Positions 1 to 11,466 of a stretch of DNA of 64,000 nt are shown one piece after another (within the stretch, counting starts at the first letter, position 1; each line of letters opens with the position of its first letter). Made by a program: the position numbers and the translations under genes. The DNA comes from Rosa chinensis. Taxonomy: Eukaryota > Streptophyta > Magnoliopsida > Rosales > Rosaceae. The DNA is taken from assembly GCF_002994745.2 (NCBI RefSeq), contig NC_037089.1:86700347-86764346 (forward strand). The letters run 5' to 3'. The notes under the pieces are model-generated. The model did not search any database. It was not told the origin of the DNA and saw only the letters and a program-made list of their open reading frames with translations.

Positions 1-7
1 GATTGGT

Positions 8-3000
8 ATGGCTTTAAAGGTTTCTAACTTTGTTGGTTCTGATACATGGATTATTGATTCTGGTGCCTCCGATCATATGACTTATGATAAATCATATTTT
101 AATGAATTGTCTTCCCCTTCAGTGTCCTATGTCACCAATGCCAATGGTGAGGCTTTTCCTGTGTTAGGGTCAGGGAGAGTGCGTATTACTCCCACTTTAG
201 AACTTCATAATGTGTTATACGTGCCTGACTTGTCTCATCACTTGATATCTGTTCCACAGTTGAATACTGAGTCTAAATGTTCCGTAACCTTTTATCCTAT
301 GTATGTGATTTTTCAGGATCTTCTCACCAGGGAGTTAATCGGTCGGGGGTATCTGAGGGGCAGGTTGTTCCATCTGGATCAGACATACGCAGGGGAGAAA
401 CTAGGAGCACAGTCCCGCGCCGCTTTGACTTCGAATTCTGATAAGCTAAGTGAAATTTGGTTGTGGCATCGCCGTTTAGGGCATCCATCTTTTAGTCTTA
501 TGAGAAAAACCATGCCTACTCTGTTTATTGGTGTGGATGAGTCTGTTTTACATTGTGAAACATGTGTTTTGGCCAAAAGTCATCGTGCAACTTATTCTCC
601 TAGTGTTTCTAATAAAAGTGTTATTCCTTTTGAGTTGATTCACTCTGATGTTTGGGGACCTTCTCGAGAACCCACTGTGTTCGGTATGAGATATTTTGTG
701 TTATTTATTGATGATTGTACGAGATTGTCATGGGTTGCTCTTCTTAAAACCAAAGATGAAGTATTTCCCGCTTTTCAAACTTTTCGTACTCTTGTTCAAA
801 CACAATACCATAGCACCATTAAAGTCTTTCGTTCTGACAATGGGGGGGAATATGTTAATCATGTTTTCCAAGAGTTTTTCAAAACCCATGGGATTGTTCA
901 CCAAACCACATGTCCACAAACACCAGAACAAAATGGAGTGTCTGAAAGGAAAAATCGTCATTTACTTGATATGGCTCGTGCCCTTCTCTTTAGTGCTCAT
1001 ATGCCTAAGTATCTTTGGGGCGATGCTGTATATGCTTCCTCCCATCTTATCAATCGTCTTCCATCGAGTGTCCTTCAGGGAAGAATTCCATTTGAGGTTC
1101 TTGCATCTCATGTCTCCTTACCTTCATTTCATAACCTTCCAGCTCGTGTCTTTGGTTGTGTTGCGTTTGTCCATATTCCTAAAAACCAGCGGTCTAAGTT
1201 GGATGCCCGAGCGCTTAAGTGTGCGTTTGTGGGCTATGGGGGTTATCAGAAAGGGTACAAGTGCTATCATCCACCAACCAGAAAATACTATGTCACTATG
1301 GATGTTACTTTCTTTGAGGACATGAGTTATTTTTCCTCCTCGGATACAGCTCTTCAGGGGGAGAATTCATATTTTGAAGAGTTGTATCATGGAGAGGGGG
1401 AGGAATCAGGAAGCGGAGAAGAAGTCGCACAGGCAGGAGGTATTTTGACTGATCCAATTGAAAGCAACAGCTCATCACCACCTCCAGAAGCAGAAGCTCC
1501 AGAAGCAGAAGCTCCTACCATCACTTCTACCCCTGACCCACAACTCCCTGGTACTGAAGATCACCCATTTGAGGTATGTCCATCCACTGGTACTAGCAAT
1601 AGTGAGTCTAATGTTGAGCAATATGTGTTACCAAATAGAACCACTCGAGGTCAATCAGTCAAAAGATATGAACCTTCTCTTACTGCCAAATCAAAATACC
1701 CAGTAGCTAATTATATGTCCACTAGGAGGTTGTCTAAGTCATATGAATCATTTGTGAATCAAATATCTGTTGTATCAGTACCTAACAGAGTGCAGGATGC
1801 ATTGGGGGATCCAAAGTGGAGGAAGGCAATGGAGGAAGAGATGGAGGCATTGCAGACTCCAGAAGCAGAAGCTCCTACCATCACTTCTACCCCTGACCCA
1901 CAACTCCCTGGTACTGAAGATCACCCATTTGAGGTATGTCCATCCACTGGTACTAGCAATAGTGAGTCTAATGTTGAGCAATATGTGTTACCAAATAGAA
2001 CCACTCGAGGTCAATCAGTCAAAAGATATGAACCTTCTCTTACTGCCAAATCAAAATACCCAGTAGCTAATTATATGTCCACTAGGAGGTTGTCTAAGTC
2101 ATATGAATCATTTGTGAATCAAATATCTGTTGTATCAGTACCTAACAGAGTGCAGGATGCATTGGGGGATCCAAAGTGGAGGAAGGCAATGGAGGAAGAG
2201 ATGGAGGCATTGCAGAAGAACAATACTTGGCAACTTGTGCCGTCACCAGAAGGCAAGAAGGCTGTCGGTTGTCGTTGGGTGTTTACTGTGAAACATAATG
2301 CAGATGGATCAGTAAGCCGGTACAAAGCACGCCTTGTAGCAAAGGGGTTTACTCAGACGTATGGTATAGACTACGATGAAACGTTTGCTCCTGTTGCCAA
2401 GATGAACACTATTCGGGTTCTGCTCTCGTTGGCTGCTAGTTTAAACTGGCCACTCCGACAATTTGATGTTAAGAATGCATTTCTTCATGGAGAGTTAGCC
2501 GAGGAAGTGTACATGAGCCTTCCACCTGGGTATGTAGTTGCTTCTCCTGGTGATTTTGTATGCAAGTTGAGAAAGTCTTTGTATGGTCTCAAACAATCGC
2601 CTCGTGCTTGGTTTGGGAGATTTTCACAATTCATGCGGAAGGTTGGTTATAAACAGAGCAACTCAGATCATACCTTATTCCTCAAGCATCAACAAGGGAA
2701 GATAACAGCTCTAATTATTTATGTGGATGATATGGTAATCACCGGTAATGATATTGTTGAGATGGATAGACTGCAGAGACAGCTAGCCTCCGAGTTTGAG
2801 ATGAAGGACTTGGGTGAACTTAAGTACTTCTTAGGAATTGAGGTAGCCAGGGGGAGAGAAGGGATCTACCTGTGCCAGAGGAAGTACGTTCTTGACTTGC
2901 TAACAGAAACAGGTTTGTTGGATTGTAGACCTATTGATACTCCTATTGAGCAGAATCATTGCTTAGCTGAGTATCCAGATCAGGTACCTACTGATCGAGC

Positions 3001-3679
3001 TCGCTACCAGAGGTTAGTTGGGCGCTTGATTTATTTGGCTCATACTAGACCAGATGTTGCATATGCAGTGAGTGTGGTGAGTCAGTTCATGCATAACCCA
3101 AGTGAGAGTCACATGGATGCAGTTATGAGAATTTTAAAGTACCTGAAGTCAGCGCCAGGAAGAGGAGTTTTGTTCTCTAAACACAACAACATCCTTGAGG
3201 TCTGTGGCTTTACAGATGCAGATTGGGCTGGAAATATTACAGACAGGAGGTCAACATCAGGTTACTTTACCTTTGTGGGAGGTAATTTGGTTACATGGAA
3301 GAGTAAGAAACAGAAAGTTGTGGCACGATCTAGTGCTGAGGCCGAGTATAGAGGTATGGCTCATGGAGTGTGTGAATTGTTGTGGCTGAGAAATCTGTTA
3401 CATGATCTGGGTTTCAAACTCAAAAGTACTATGCGGTTGTATTGTGACAACAAGGCAGCCATTGACATATCACAGAATCCAGTACAACATGATCGTACTA
3501 AACATGTGGAGGTTGATCGTCACTTTATAAAGGAGAAGCTAGATGCCAAAATTATTAGCTTTCCTTTTGTTCCAACTGAAGAACAACTTGCAGATATACT
3601 TACCAAAGGAGTTTCCAGGAAGGTATTTTATGACTCACTAAGCAAGTTGGGCATGGTTGACGTGTATGCGCCAACTTGA
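8..3679 (+). CDS. Ty1/copia polyprotein (protease-integrase-RT-RNase H), 5' partial
   Basis: A 1,223-residue open frame that also continues upstream of the first ATG, so the true start is off the window. The aspartic protease motif DSGAS is at residues 17-21. The zinc-binding HHCC region of the GAG-pre-integrase domain is near residues 152-195. The integrase core has D214, D277 and E313, which fits the DD35E spacing. Reverse transcriptase carries YVDD at 905-908. RNase H contains the acidic ADWAG, SSAEAEY and CDNKAA motifs near the C-terminus. All catalytic residues I can see are present and there is no internal stop. The oddity is a perfect duplication of 120 codons between integrase and RT (see 1497-2216), which repeats the linker and the first residues of the RT domain. 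The element family is known to copy RNA into DNA and integrate it; whether this copy is active is not shown by sequence. Confidence 0.93.
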   Translation: MALKVSNFVGSDTWIIDSGASDHMTYDKSYFNELSSPSVSYVTNANGEAFPVLGSGRVRITPTLELHNVLYVPDLSHHLISVPQLNTESKCSVTFYPMYVIFQDLLTRELIGRGYLRGRLFHLDQTYAGEKLGAQSRAALTSNSDKLSEIWLWHRRLGHPSFSLMRKTMPTLFIGVDESVLHCETCVLAKSHRATYSPSVSNKSVIPFELIHSDVWGPSREPTVFGMRYFVLFIDDCTRLSWVALLKTKDEVFPAFQTFRTLVQTQYHSTIKVFRSDNGGEYVNHVFQEFFKTHGIVHQTTCPQTPEQNGVSERKNRHLLDMARALLFSAHMPKYLWGDAVYASSHLINRLPSSVLQGRIPFEVLASHVSLPSFHNLPARVFGCVAFVHIPKNQRSKLDARALKCAFVGYGGYQKGYKCYHPPTRKYYVTMDVTFFEDMSYFSSSDTALQGENSYFEELYHGEGEESGSGEEVAQAGGILTDPIESNSSSPPPEAEAPEAEAPTITSTPDPQLPGTEDHPFEVCPSTGTSNSESNVEQYVLPNRTTRGQSVKRYEPSLTAKSKYPVANYMSTRRLSKSYESFVNQISVVSVPNRVQDALGDPKWRKAMEEEMEALQTPEAEAPTITSTPDPQLPGTEDHPFEVCPSTGTSNSESNVEQYVLPNRTTRGQSVKRYEPSLTAKSKYPVANYMSTRRLSKSYESFVNQISVVSVPNRVQDALGDPKWRKAMEEEMEALQKNNTWQLVPSPEGKKAVGCRWVFTVKHNADGSVSRYKARLVAKGFTQTYGIDYDETFAPVAKMNTIRVLLSLAASLNWPLRQFDVKNAFLHGELAEEVYMSLPPGYVVASPGDFVCKLRKSLYGLKQSPRAWFGRFSQFMRKVGYKQSNSDHTLFLKHQQGKITALIIYVDDMVITGNDIVEMDRLQRQLASEFEMKDLGELKYFLGIEVARGREGIYLCQRKYVLDLLTETGLLDCRPIDTPIEQNHCLAEYPDQVPTDRARYQRLVGRLIYLAHTRPDVAYAVSVVSQFMHNPSESHMDAVMRILKYLKSAPGRGVLFSKHNNILEVCGFTDADWAGNITDRRSTSGYFTFVGGNLVTWKSKKQKVVARSSAEAEYRGMAHGVCELLWLRNLLHDLGFKLKSTMRLYCDNKAAIDISQNPVQHDRTKHVEVDRHFIKEKLDAKIISFPFVPTEEQLADILTKGVSRKVFYDSLSKLGMVDVYAPT
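1497..2216 (+). repeat. Perfect 360-bp tandem duplication inside copia A pol
   Basis: Bases 1497-1856 and 1857-2216 read identically, two copies with a period of exactly 360 bp. The period is a multiple of three, so the ORF stays open and 120 residues are simply repeated. The duplicated unit runs from the glutamate/alanine/proline-rich linker after integrase to the start of the RT domain (ending MEALQ). The absence of any mismatch means the event is recent or has been homogenised, or is an assembly artefact. Confidence 0.95.
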
Positions 3680-3686
3680 GGGGGAG

Positions 3687-3916
3687 TGTTAGCGTGAGGG
3701 AAACATGGAAACCACAAAACATGGAAAAGTGAAAGTAGAAAAGTGAAAGTGATTTACCTGCCTATTTTCCGGATCATTGTCTATTACCTCCACTATTAGA
3801 TTAGCATGCACTATGTATATAATTGACTCTTCTGAGTAAGAGCTTGTAAGGAAGATATGAATTCAGTCTTCTTCTGTTAAACATCAATACAAATTATTCT
3901 CTCAATTCTTCTGTTA
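3687..3916 (+). repeat. 3' LTR of copia A (right edge approximate)
   Basis: It starts TGTTAGCG directly after the polypurine tract. A TATA-like stretch (tatgtatataatt, about 3810-3822) and a downstream pyrimidine-rich region fit U3-R-U5 order. I could not find an unambiguous CA-3' terminus or TSD because the 5' LTR is outside the window. Confidence 0.6.
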
Positions 3917-4250
3917 TCTTTGACTGAGAGAACCTAGAATGGGCATGGAGTGTCGTGTTTATGAGGGGTGTTCGTGTCGTGTCATTCTCTTCGACTAGAT
4001 ACTACCCTGAGTGCATCCAGTTACCAACTACCAACACTTCATGTGACATTTTTAATAAACTGGTGAAATATAATGACCAAATCTCAACTTTCAAACTATA
4101 TAATATTGATAAATTAAACAAGAATAAAATTAATGATGCAAGTCTCTCATTGTTCGATGAGATTCGGAGTCTGATTCCAGGTTACGAGATGGAGAAGAAG
4201 TTTTGTATATAAGAACTGTAGCTACTTTCTACCATAGACATTGGCTATTT
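3917..4250. other. Intergenic, no gene recognised
   Basis: AT-rich sequence between copia A and the RING pseudogene. A short reading frame at 3955-4212 has no recognisable domain. About 38 bp around 4214-4251 (aactgtagctact...ggctattt) recur with few mismatches at 13436-13473. Confidence 0.5.
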
Positions 4251-4757
4251 GCCCATTCGTTTGGCAGCCACAAACTCTAGGACGAACAAGAATTTTGGTT
4301 CCATTTCCCAAGTGTCCATCCTGAGGATCAAGAATGGAACCCGAACTACTACATAAGTCGGTGTAGACACAAAATCTGCAGCTCTCTTGCATGCGTGGGT
4401 GTTCCGCAAGCCCAAAGTCTGGAAGATAGCTGTTTTGGAAGTTCTTCGATGTGGTTGACATCGCGGTTTCCGCTGAGCTGCCTAGTCAGGTTGGCATCTG
4501 CTCCTTTTGGACGAGTTATCAGAGGAGGGTGACAGCCCCTTCGTGCAGCCAGTACTTCATCGATTGAGGATTAGAAGAAAGTGAGACTTGATAGCTAGCG
4601 TGGATTTCGCAACGAGATCGTCACCATGTCTAATTTGTTTGGAGGATTTTGAAGAACCGGGCGGTGGTGTTGATCAGCTCCTCCCTCGCTTGCCTTACTC
4701 GCCTATTTTCTGTTGAAGAGGAAAGATGCCACATTGGAAAAATGACAAATAAAATAT

Positions 4758-4884
4758 TGTTCAAGTAAACCCTAATTTGTGTTTGGCCCAAACTCTAGGT
4801 TACTTGCTCTAGTGGTAATAGGGTTAAATTAGAATGATCTAGATTCCTATTCAATGTACGATCAAATTCAGTTTCTCTACAACA
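4758..4884 (+). repeat. 5' LTR of copia B, internally deleted
   Basis: It matches the 3' LTR at both ends but jumps from gtacgat directly to caaattcag. It is 127 bp against 218 bp, and the missing stretch includes the TATA-like box and the presumed transcription start. The following bases, cgttatcttcacgaag, sit where the primer-binding site should be. This resembles the site of copia elements primed by an internal part of tRNA-Met, but I state that as inference. Confidence 0.9.
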
Positions 4885-5909
4885 CGTTATCTTCACGAAG
4901 CCGTAACCCTGAAACAATATATTCGTAGCCTTCAAATCCTAGGAACCACCGCCACCCACCTTGAAGTTTTCACCTCCAGGAGCCCAGAACAGGCGGCACT
5001 GCCCCCAGAACCGGCAAGAATCAACCTGAACCGGCCACCGGAAGAGACCAATTAAACCGGCCACCGGAAGAGACCAATTAAACCGGCCTCCCAAGAAAAA
5101 TCCGAGATCTCCTGCCCGGTTTGCCATCTTCTAGTCCACTGCCATCTTTTGTTAGTAGCTGCACCTCGTCCCCAGATTTGGGGAACAGGAAAAACCATCA
5201 TCGAAACCGGCCTGGAAACTGCCGAACCAGCAGCCTGAAGAGACTGCACCGCCTAACCGCTGCCTACCTCAGTTAACCCGGCCCAACAGCCCAAAGCTTC
5301 GGCCCAAAAGGAAAGAATAACCCTAGGCCCAAAAGCACAGCTGATCTCGGCCCAAAGACAGAAGCCCAGCACCCTGAAGCCCACTGACGTCAGCCACGTC
5401 AACCCACCGGTCAACGACCGGTCAACCTTTTTCCGACAACTTTTCAGGCCACTTTCCTGCGACATTTTCGACTACATTTTTCCTGCCAACTTTTCCGGTC
5501 AAGATTTCCAGCAATTTTTCAAGGTAAACTTTTCTAAAAGTTCCCGTTTTTTAAGTTTTTATTACTTTTCTCTTCTTTTTATCGGGGACTTCCAACATCC
5601 CTTCTTCTACCCCCCTTCTTCTTCATAGGGGAGACCAAAAAGCCGAACTGTGGGGGTTCGTGCTCACTCCAAGCTTGGAGCTTGTAGAGTCCTCCAAACT
5701 TAGAGTTTGTTGAGAAGAAAACGATCGACCACATACATCGTTGTTTCGATCTAATCTAAAACCCCCCTTGGAATCGGATTTTCTTAGAAGCGACTACGCT
5801 CAGAAAATCTCTAATTTCTTAGAAGCGACTACACTCAGAAATTTTATAGTTTTTCTTTGTAACTCTTTTTAGCTCCAAAACTAACCTTATTTTCTTGTTG
5901 TTTTTCAGG
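4885..5909 (+). other. Leader region of copia B
   Basis: Non-coding leader between the 5' LTR and gag. It contains a 26-bp unit, aaccggccaccggaagagac plus six more bases, twice in tandem near 5030-5085. A second direct repeat, cttagaagcgactac, occurs at about 5783 and 5819. Confidence 0.6.
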
Positions 5910-6677
5910 ATGAGTAAGCTGAACAAGTTGAGCTTCGTTCCACTAGAGACAACAGGCGCAAGATACCACAAGTGGGTCCATGATGTGCGCCAGAATCTTA
6001 AGGCTAATGGGATCCTGAGTACGATCCAAGAGCCAAGTCAGGACATGCTTACTCCTCAACAAGCTGCTGCTTTTGAAGCAAATAGAGCTAAGAGAGAGGC
6101 GAATGAAGCTAAAGCTATCATTCTCATGACAAGGCACATGAATGACACACTCCAAAATGAGTACCTCAATAAGGAAGACCCACGAAAACTATGGGTAGAA
6201 CTCGAGCAGCGTTTTGGCAACTTCCGTGATTCCCTACTTCCAGACTTAAAAGTGAGATGGCATAGCCTCTGCTTCTGTGATTTCAAGTCTGTACTTGACT
6301 ACAATTCTGAAGCACTTCGTATCAAGTCTATGATGGAATTCTGTGGACAGAAAATCACTGATATGATGTTAATCGAGAAGACTCTCTTCACCTTCCCCAT
6401 CTTTGCATTGATGATAGCCAAGAACTATCGGATTAATGTCAATGCTAGACGCATCACAAGATTTCATGAGCTAATTGGTGCCATAAACGTAGCTGAAAAG
6501 CACGACAACATACTTGTGAAGAACTATAACTCTAGACCCGTGGGAACTAAGTCAAATCAGGAGTCTAATTATAGTTGCGCCTCCAAGGGAAGACGCAATG
6601 AGCGAAACCCTAAGAGTAGGGATAATCCTGGACGTTCTGGTCCATATTCTCGCCCTAAAGAGGAAGGAAACCGCTAA
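5910..6677 (+). pseudogene. gag remnant of copia B
   Basis: A frame starting MSKLNKLSF runs 255 codons and resembles the capsid-like gag region of plant copia elements (UBN2/retrotran_gag type, with WVELEQRFG and similar helical segments). It ends at a TAA before the nucleocapsid. The zinc knuckle follows in a different frame at 6830-6871 and reads YLRC then GLPGHWARTC. The first ligand of the C-x2-C-x4-H-x4-C knuckle is tyrosine (TAT at 6830-6832) instead of cysteine, so RNA binding would be impaired even if the frame were open. Gag packages the element RNA in related elements; here it is a relic. Confidence 0.8.
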
Positions 6678-7377
6678 GATAGGCATGCACAGAACCGTGG
6701 AGGTAAACGTATGAAGAGAGAGAGAGAAGCCAAGCCTCCGGTTATGGTGGTGACGCCACCAAAGGCAATAACCGTCTTTATAGTGCTCCCAAAGCACCTC
6801 GATCAAGGGAACCTGACCATAATGATGCTTATCTCAGATGTGGACTACCTGGACATTGGGCAAGGACGTGTAAAGCATCACAAAACGTTGCAAACGCATA
6901 CAAGATGTATCGTGAAGCAAGGGAGGCAAATTACATGGAACAAGAAGATCAAGATGGCGATCTCAATCTAAGGGTGGAAGACTATAAGGATCAAGACCCA
7001 GAAACTGGCGATTTTGATTAAGGCTTTTTATTTTCCAAGAGATGTAGGCAATTGCCATATTATTATAGTAGATGCCAATGGTATTAGTCTTTCTTCAAAG
7101 AGGCGTACTCAATGTAAATGTGATGTCTATGAAGGTTTTGAGATAATTGGTACTTAAGCGAGTTTTGCTCCACCGACATCTCTCTACTCACCTGGTCACA
7201 TTTGCATTGAAATTACCAAAAGGAGTTAGACGACTACCATTGTTTTGCATTAGCTAGTTTATTGGATTAGATTCTTTTTGGTTAAAGAAATGATGATGTA
7301 ATTCCGTTTGGCTTATTAATAAAAGTTGAGTGTTTTTCTTTATGACTCCTTTTTAATTATGAGTTTTTCTTTTAGGA

Positions 7378-10300
7378 ATGGATGAACTACAATGTCTTGC
7401 GGATAGTGAGACTACGCACATCATTCTACGACATAGACAATTATTCTTAGAGATGTTGCCTACATATTCCTCTGTGACTATGATGGCTGGGCCATCAGGT
7501 TTAGTTCAAGGACATGGAATGGCCCAATTCCTATTGCTAAATGGCACCTTGATTAAAGTCACTGAACCTCTCTACGCTCCTAAGGCAAATAGAACCTTAT
7601 TGAGCTTTAAAGATATAAGAACCAATGGATTCCATGCGGAAACGCATAATGAGAACAAAAAAGTGTTTCTTTGCATTACCTCTAATGATTGCGGATGAAA
7701 ACGCATCTTAGAAAAGCTTATGTGTCAATCTAGTGGACTTTATTTCACTACAATTTGACCAATTGAATCCAATAATGTCATAAGAGAATATCTCTTGGAT
7801 TCAGACACATATTGGCTTTGACATGACCGACTAGGACACCCTGGTCGTGACATGATGCTCCGTATACTAAAGACTTCACACGGACATCCATTCTTCAGAG
7901 TGAGAAGAAACAAGAAATAAAATTGATTCCTGGACTTAGCAAGACCGCAACAATTGCAGCTTCTAGCGCTGCAGCCGACTTGGGGCCCCATAGGGCTGCC
8001 CAAGTCCCATGTGATGACGCCATCAATGGCGCCAACCATGAGCATAATGCCATGGTTTCCTCTCCTCGTGGCCATGACGCCATACACACCAATTTCCATG
8101 GCTCTAATGCCATGATGGGAGATGTAGTCACACATTTTGCTTCTAATAGCGCTACCGACACTCAGGCCCAACCAAAATCCTCATTGGTTGCTTCTAAGCC
8201 CCCTCGCTCATTTTGCAAAGCCTGTTCCTTCGGGAAATTAGGACCGAGACCGTCCTATGCAAAGGATCCTAAAATACTCATTCCGTTCTTACAGAGAATC
8301 CAAGGGGATATCTGTGGACCAATTCAACCATCATGCGAACCTTTTAAATACTTTATGGTATTGGTTGATGCGTCGACACTCTGGTCACATGTCGCGTTGT
8401 TGTCAACTCGAAATGCTGCTTATGCTAAACTCCTCTCCCAGATTATCCGTCTGCGGGCTCACTACCTGGATCATCATATTAAGTTGATTCGAATTTATAA
8501 TGCTGGGGAGTTTACATCGAAAACGTTCGATGACTATTGCATGTCACTGAGGATTGATGTAGAGCATCCTGTTCCTTATGTTCATACCCAAAATGGTCTC
8601 GCAGAAGCTGCCATCAAACGACTATAGATGATAGCACGGACATTGGTTATGCGCACCAATCTCCCTGTTTCTGCTTGGGGATATGCAATATTGCATGCAG
8701 CGACGCTAATTCGTCTACGACCCACTGCAACCCAATCTTACTCTGCGTTACAGCTAGTAACTGGATACGAGCCTGATGTCTCGCACTTACTCATTTTTGG
8801 GTGTGTCATTTATGTGCCTATTACACCGCCACATCGTACTAAGATGGGTCCACAATGACGAATGGGCATATACGTTGGATATGAATCTCCAACCATCGTC
8901 CGCTACCTTGAACCCTTGACAGGCGATCTCTACCGCTAGATTAGCGGATTGTCACTTTGATGAGACAGTCTTCCCATCGTTAGGGGGAGATAAGAACACA
9001 TATGTTCAACAGGAATGACAGGAATTGTCGTGGTCTGTCCCCACTATGTCTCATTCGATCCCCGTACCGCACAGTCAGAACTTAAAGTGCGAAGAATAAT
9101 CGAGCTCCAGAACGTAGCAGACACTCTGCCTGATGTGTTTTCTGATGTGGCCAAAGTGACGAGATCACACATACCTGCTGCAAACATGCTTGCAATGATT
9201 GATGTCCCAAATAATGGACATAACGCCACTCCTGTGACACCAGGAGATGGCGTTGTTGCCCAGAATGGCAATGATATGGCATCTATGGCCGCAAGTCCCG
9301 CAAGGAAGCTCGGTAGACCGATTGGTTCGAATGATCCTCGCCCTAGAAAGAGAGCGAATGAGGCACAAACAAATCTTTTGATCATCGTTACTCAAAATCT
9401 GTCCCATGAGAATGTTCCGGATTATGGTTATGTCCAAGAGACATAATTGGGGGACGCCTCAATGTCAGAACCTATCCCTGAGAATGTAGAGATCTCTGTT
9501 AATTACACTAGTGTACATGGGATGTGGGAAAGAAACTCCATCATCATTGATGATGTATTCGCGTATTCAGTGGTGCGTGAGATTATTGAGACCGATGACA
9601 TCGAATCATGCTCCGTTGATGAATGCCAACGTAGAGCTGACTGGCCAAAATGGAAAGATGGAATCCAGGCAGAACTTGATTCTCTAGCAAAAAGAAAGGT
9701 ATTTGGCAATGTTATACAAATACCGCCCAACACCAAACTAGTCTGTCACAAATGGGTATTCGTTAGAAAGCGTAATGAGAAAAACGAGATTGTAAGGTAC
9801 AAAGCTCACCTTGTGGCGCAAGGCTTCTCACAACGCCCTGGAATCGACTACGAGGAGACCTATTCTCCAATCATAGGCGTCATAACGTTCCGTTACCTTG
9901 TCAATTTGGTATTTTCTGAAAAACTGAACATGCAGCTTATGGATGTGGTTACAGCGTATCTATATGGGGATCTAGATACGGAAATATACATGAAAGTTCC
10001 AGATGGAATTCAACTACCCAAATCAAGTGGCTCCAAACCACGAAGCGCGTTTGCAATTAGATTGAAGCGCTCACTATATGGATTGAAACAATCCGGACGG
10101 ATGTGGTATAACCTTCTAAGTGATTACTTGATTGGAAAATGATATGTCAACAATGAACTATGCCCATGTGTTTTCATAAAAAGGACAAGTTCCGGATTTG
10201 CAATAGTAGCAGTTTATGTCGATGACATGAACATAATTGGCACCCTTAAAGAGTTAAGGGAAACCGCTGAACACTTGAAATCCGAGTTTGAGATGAAAGA

Positions 10301-11253
10301 TCTTGGGAAAACACGATTTTGCCTCGGTTTATAACTTGAGCACCGTAGAGATGGTATCCTGATTCATCAATCAGCTTATACCTAAAAGAGGCTTAGGCGT
10401 TTCAACACTGACAAGATTAAGCCTTCAAGCACCCCAATGGTCGTCCGTAGTCTTGATCCAAAGAAGGATCCATTCTATCCAAAAGATGACGACGAAGAAG
10501 TGCTAGAGGCAGAAGTGCCCTATCTAAGTGCAATAGGCGCATTATTGTACTTAGCACAATGAACAAGACCGGATATCTCATTCGCTGTGAACTTGCTAGC
10601 TAGATATAGCTTTGCACCAACACGACGCCATTGGACTGGTGTTAAAGATATCTTTCGATACCTATGTGGTACGATCGATATGGGCTTGTTCTAGAGAGAA
10701 GATGGATTCGGACCCATCTAGTGTCAGGGACGCCACATATGGTGGACCGCGTTCTCTCTCCTCATCCCAAAACGATATAAGTGTTTTGGAAGGTTTTGCT
10801 GATGCTGGGTACCTCTCTGACCCACACAATGGTTGCTCCCAAACTGGTTATGTTTTCACCATGGGAAATACCGCAATATCTTGGAGGTCTACAAAGTAGA
10901 CCCTAGTCGCTACCTCTTCGAATCATGCAGAGATTATTGCTCTTCACGAAGCAGTTCGTGAATGTATATGGCTTAGGTCCATAGTTACGCATATTCGAAG
11001 CAATTGTGGTATGAAGTGTACCACAGATGAGCCAACAAGCATTTATGAGGATAATGCTGCTTGCATTGAATAAATGAAGCAAGGCTACAACACCAAGCAC
11101 ATATCGCCTAAATTATTCCACAATCAGCAACAACAGAAGCTCCTCAAGATCAAAGTGAACCAGGTTCGATATGAGGACAATGTGGCAGACTTGTTTACTA
11201 AGTCATTGCCCAAATCCACGTTCGAGAAACATGTGGCAAGAATTGGCTTGTAG
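7378..11253 (+). pseudogene. pol remnant of copia B (protease, integrase, RT, RNase H)
   Basis: The protease core reads ADSETTH at 7399-7419, so the catalytic DSG has become DSE (codon 7408-7410). The HHCC region (HDRLGHPG near 7820) follows a stop where tryptophan is usual. The integrase frame 7923-8627 keeps GDICGP with the first aspartate, but the second is tyrosine (8496-8498, in IYNAGEF). The following stretches at 8628-8858 and 9447-10142 cover the integrase C-terminal part and RT, each ending at a stop. YVDD is preserved near 10214. RNase H is at about 10790-11250 (ADAGYL, EDNAAC, NVADLFTKSLP) with further stops. Catalytic losses in two enzymes plus many stops make autonomous activity very unlikely. 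Confidence 0.9.
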
Positions 11254-11466
11254 AAATTATCTGAACTCCCATGATCGTAGTCATCAGGGGGAGGCACAGA
11301 CATCAGGGGGAGATGTCTACCTGTTCGTTTCGAATCGTGATGGGTGTGCTGTGCTCTTTTTCCCCTTCTACTGAGGTTGTTTTTGTCCCACTGGGTTTTT
11401 GTTACTCGGCAAGATTTTTAACGAGGCACCAAGAGAAGCACCGCGTTTAGGCAACACAAGGGGGAG

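Larger units (their letters stand above)
1..3916 (+). mobile_element. Ty1/copia LTR retrotransposon A, 5' end outside the window
   Basis: The window opens inside the pol reading frame of a Ty1/copia element. Protease, integrase, reverse transcriptase and RNase H follow in copia order. Immediately after the stop codon comes a purine tract (gggggag, 3680-3686) and then sequence beginning TGTTAG, the expected start of a 3' LTR. The 5' LTR, primer-binding site and gag lie outside the window, so the TSD cannot be checked. The open 1.2-kb-codon reading frame suggests a fairly young copy. The right boundary is approximate. Confidence 0.9.

Noticed and set aside
1458..2066. Two similar 82- and 98-codon frames as small duplicated genes
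   Set aside because: They are out-of-frame readings of the 360-bp duplication within copia pol.
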